In this document: in pieces, positions 15,246 to 17,176 of the stretch
Numbering within the stretch: position 1 is the stretch's first letter
Layout of the letters: each line of letters starts with the position of its first letter
Source: Holosporales bacterium
GTDB taxonomy: Bacteria > Pseudomonadota > Alphaproteobacteria > RUG11792
Direction of reading: 5' to 3'
Assembly (NCBI GenBank): GCA_031267075.1
Contig: JAIRZU010000023.1
Span: 1 to 17,176, forward strand
Length of the DNA: 17,176 bases
The notes under the pieces: generated by a model
Databases searched by the model: none
Seen by the model: the letters and a program-made list of their open reading frames with translations, nothing else
What the model was told of the DNA's origin: nothing
Program-made: the position numbers and the translations under genes

Positions 15246-15859
15246 TACCTAGAATAGAACTCGATTACGAGGTTCGGTTCCATGGTAACCGGGTATGGGA
15301 CATCAGTGAACTGCGGAGCTCTAATGAATCTTCCCTTAACATTCTTCTCATCCACTTCACAGTAATCCGGAACACTTCTCTCAGCCGTGCCGATGGCGAT
15401 CAGGGTGTTCTCATTTGTCTTCATCTTCCCAATCACCGATATCTCGTCATCATCCTTAACCTTGTACGATGGGATATTCACACGCTTTCCATTAACAGCG
15501 ACATGCCCATGGTTTATGAGCTGACGAGCCGCAAAGAAAGTAATCGCAAATTTCATGCGATACACTACGGCATCCAGCCTACGCTCCAGGAGCCCTATGA
15601 GATTCTCGGATGTATCACCACGGCGCTTCACAGCATCCTGGTAAATCTTCCTGAACTGCTTCTCGCCTATGTTCCCATAATACCCCTTAAGCTTCTGTTT
15701 AGCGTGGAGCTGAATGCAGTAGTCAGAGGGCTTTGGCCTGTTCTTCCCATGTTCGCCAGGAGCGTAATTCCTGACGTTAAATGGGCTCTTCGCGCGCCCC
15801 CATAAATTCACACCCAACCGCCGATCGATCTTGTACTTAGCGTGTACCCTTTTGCTCAT
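15245..15859 (-). CDS. rpsD: 30S ribosomal protein S4
   Basis: S4 nucleates assembly of the 30S subunit. The 204-residue protein has the N-terminal domain (KYKIDRRLGVNLWGRAKSPF, then PGEHGK) in the cysteine-free form and the S4 RNA-binding domain RRLDAVVYRMKFA with RQLINHGHVAVNGKRVNIPS. Length matches the family. The start is ATG at 15859. It heads the tightly packed minus-strand operon rpsD-lolA-rpe-heparinase-like-holB-MFS-PBP5-like, in which most junctions overlap or are only a few bases apart. Confidence 0.97.
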   Translation of the reverse strand: MSKRVHAKYKIDRRLGVNLWGRAKSPFNVRNYAPGEHGKNRPKPSDYCIQLHAKQKLKGYYGNIGEKQFRKIYQDAVKRRGDTSENLIGLLERRLDAVVYRMKFAITFFAARQLINHGHVAVNGKRVNIPSYKVKDDDEISVIGKMKTNENTLIAIGTAERSVPDYCEVDEKNVKGRFIRAPQFTDVPYPVTMEPNLVIEFYSR

Positions 15860-16061
15860 ACCGAGAAAACAACCCCTTCAAAAAACAGCCTAGGCCGTAC
15901 ATTTCAAGCATCATTCTCGATTAGAGCACAGATCACCGTCGAAAGTCAACCCCCCAGTTTCCGCCCAATTGGAATTAATCCACCACCAAGGCTGAGTAGC
16001 TCGAGGTGGTGTGTGTGGGGAGGGGAGAGTGGTGTGTGCGGGGAGGGGTACTGTGTACGAT
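15860..16061. other. Gap between phase-variable gene 3 and rpsD with shared 3' element and G-rich repeat
   Basis: It contains the element at 15974-16002 shared with the region downstream of gene 2, and a G-rich imperfect tandem repeat at 16006-16048. Reading on in frame past the TAA of gene 3 gives 28 codons ending SYSALVVD then TAA (15975-15977). The same in-frame SYSALVV follows the stop of gene 2. The rpsD promoter must lie in the lower part; I could not place it. Confidence 0.5.
16006..16048 (+). repeat. G-rich tandem repeat, possible G-quadruplex
   Basis: Two 20-base units, gtggtgtgtgtggggagggg (16006-16025) and the same with c for t at the eleventh base (16029-16048), are spaced by aga; the period is 23. 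Together they contain four runs of four G on the plus strand (16017-16020, 16022-16025, 16040-16043, 16045-16048). That could fold as a quadruplex with two one-base loops and one long loop. Confidence 0.7.
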
Positions 16062-17088
16062 TTAGGCACGCGTTTCCCATTTCAGTCTGATCCGGGCGCG
16101 TACATTTTCTCCATTGTTTTCCGTGGTGTCCTGTATGGTGTCGTCTGCTAGCTCCGCTAGACGTTTGTGACGAGTGCGAAGGCACGCCAGGTGGCTGTTA
16201 CTCGGGATGTATCCGTCGCCGATTACGGGTACTTGTTTTGCCCATGCTACTATTAGCATGGTACCGTCCCCAGGTGGGGTTGTCGTTTCTTGCAACGCGA
16301 GTAGCAGTTGTTCGTATGCTCGCAACGCTTCGTTGCCAGTAATGGCAGTGCTCGAGGTGCCCACGACAAGGGTATGTTGTGTATCGATCTCTAGCCCCTC
16401 TCTCAGGTATACCCACCCCTGGGGAGTGTCGGACGTTGCTTGCCAGAGCGTCACCGCGATTGGCCAGTTGAGCACGTCCGCTGTGGGCCAGTTATTATGG
16501 ACTAGTGGGCTGAGAGCGGCGTTGTACAGATTACCGCCAGGCCAGACACGCTCTTCAAGTACTGCGAAGGTGAAGCATGCCAGCGGCTCTGCGGTATACA
16601 TATGATCCCGTCCGTAGGAGGGGGCTCTATAGAGTACCTGTAACCGAGCCTCAGTCGCAACACTCATTCTGTACAGTCCGGTGTCAGGTGTGTTTTTGGT
16701 GTAGTCCGGATAGACGGCGGCCGGGCGACCTATTAGATCGTCATGCTGGACGAGTCTCTTCTCGAGGGTTTCAAGTCTTTCGTAGAGTCCACCTGCTGGT
16801 ACTGGATTCTCTCCCTCTTCAGCTGGCTGTCCCATGCTTGCTTGTAATTTATTCAACGTACTTTGGAGTGTACTCACAGCCGTGGCTAGGATTGTTGCTA
16901 CCTGCTTGAGCTCATTTATCTCGCGGTATATTCCAGTTCCTCCAACTGGTATAGATGCCTCTCCCCTACTTACAACTACAGTACTCTCTCTCTCTCTCTA
17001 GAACTCCGCGGCTTCCACCACTTCCATACACCTCTGCCATGCCTGTAACACATAGTGCTACCGTTAAACCTACCAATTTGCTTTTCAT
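16062..17088 (-). CDS. Phase-variable exported coiled-coil protein 3 (OFF as sequenced, CT8)
   Basis: The ATG at 17088 follows GGGAGGA and encodes the family signal peptide (MKSKLVGLTVALCVTGMAEV, then YGS), here with three extra codons before the AG tract. With eight units the leader frame stops at TAG 16966-16968, after 40 residues. The body frame is open from the tract to TAA 16062-16064 and joins at 6 or 9 units (340 or 342 residues). In the ON form a coiled coil begins YREINELKQVATILATAVST near residue 55, the same opening as gene 2. A second heptad stretch, LYERLETLEKRLVQHDDLIG, ends in LIGRP near residue 120. The C-terminal part shares a weak pattern with gene 1 (IVA, then a Lys, Pro and GDG). 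The in-frame GTG at 16877 lacks a leader and is not preferred. Confidence 0.75.
16984..16999 (-). repeat. CT dinucleotide tract, 8 units, in phase-variable gene 3
   Basis: Eight CT units (AG in the coding direction) follow the signal-peptide region. As in genes 1 and 2, only a multiple of three units connects the leader to the long frame. The 9-base insertion between leader and tract keeps that rule intact. Confidence 0.92.
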
Positions 17089-17176
17089 TAGGATTCCTCC
17101 CTTAAAGGTTAATCTTCTAGATATATGATACAGTGGGAAGGGTTAAAAAATAGTTAACGGATGAAATTATTTTTTG
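17089..17176 (-). promoter_or_regulatory. Conserved family promoter region and ribosome-binding site, copy 3
   Basis: The block contains GGGAGGA before the ATG, the inverted repeat gttaa-N7-ttaac at 17142-17158 with the same AT-rich tail as gene 1, and a diverged middle. A -10 could be TCTAGA (plus 17116-17121, 19-base spacing) or TATCTA (17118-17123, 17-base spacing). The window ends inside the conserved tail. Confidence 0.4.

Overview
This window looks like chromosome of an obligate intracellular alphaproteobacterium of the family Anaplasmataceae, most likely Anaplasma. The basis is the core proteins (S1, S4, Rpe, LolA, DNA polymerase III delta', the MlaE/MlaF pair, a heparinase II/III-like protein), the loose gene spacing, and the intervening lineage-specific secreted proteins. 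Base composition is fairly balanced by eye, closer to the A. marginale group than to A. phagocytophilum. I did no database search, so the genus is an inference. I saw no tRNA, rRNA, insertion sequence or CRISPR array.

Layout. Bases 1-245 hold no recognisable gene. On the minus strand follow a small Cro/CI-type regulator (246-632) with a run of ten G inside its coding sequence, and a proline/arginine-rich secreted protein (862-2034) whose 3' end appears shifted into another frame running to 699. A divergent intergenic region with a 16-bp perfect palindrome separates this from the plus-strand mlaE-mlaF pair (2159-3721). The minus strand then carries phase-variable gene 1 (3800-4896), a SemiSWEET transporter (4998-5282), rpsA (5454-7127) and phase-variable gene 2 (7308-8337). 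A secreted orphan with a strong promoter lies on the plus strand (8712-9374). From 15859 down to 9448 runs a tightly packed minus-strand operon: rpsD, lolA, rpe, heparinase-like, holB, an MFS transporter and a degenerate penicillin-binding-protein-5-like gene. The window closes with phase-variable gene 3 (16062-17088).

The most striking content is the three-member dispersed gene family. Each member has nearly the same promoter region, Shine-Dalgarno sequence and signal peptide, followed directly by a CT dinucleotide tract (AG on the coding strand), a coiled coil ending in a Leu-(Ile/Leu)-Gly-x-Pro motif, and a strongly diverged body. The tract lengths are 7, 8 and 8 units. In all three genes the signal-peptide frame joins the long body frame only when the number of units is a multiple of three, so all three read as OFF here: translation from the ATG stops after 33, 35 and 40 residues. 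The body frames are nevertheless free of stops from the tract to the end. This is the signature of slipped-strand phase variation of exported, probably surface, proteins. The run of ten G in the nearby regulator gene is a second kind of candidate switch. I do not recognise this family from the literature.

The housekeeping genes supply translation (S1, S4), replication (delta'), lipid and lipoprotein traffic (MlaEF, LolA) and carbon metabolism (Rpe). The accessory genes between them are secreted proteins probably shaped by interaction with the host.
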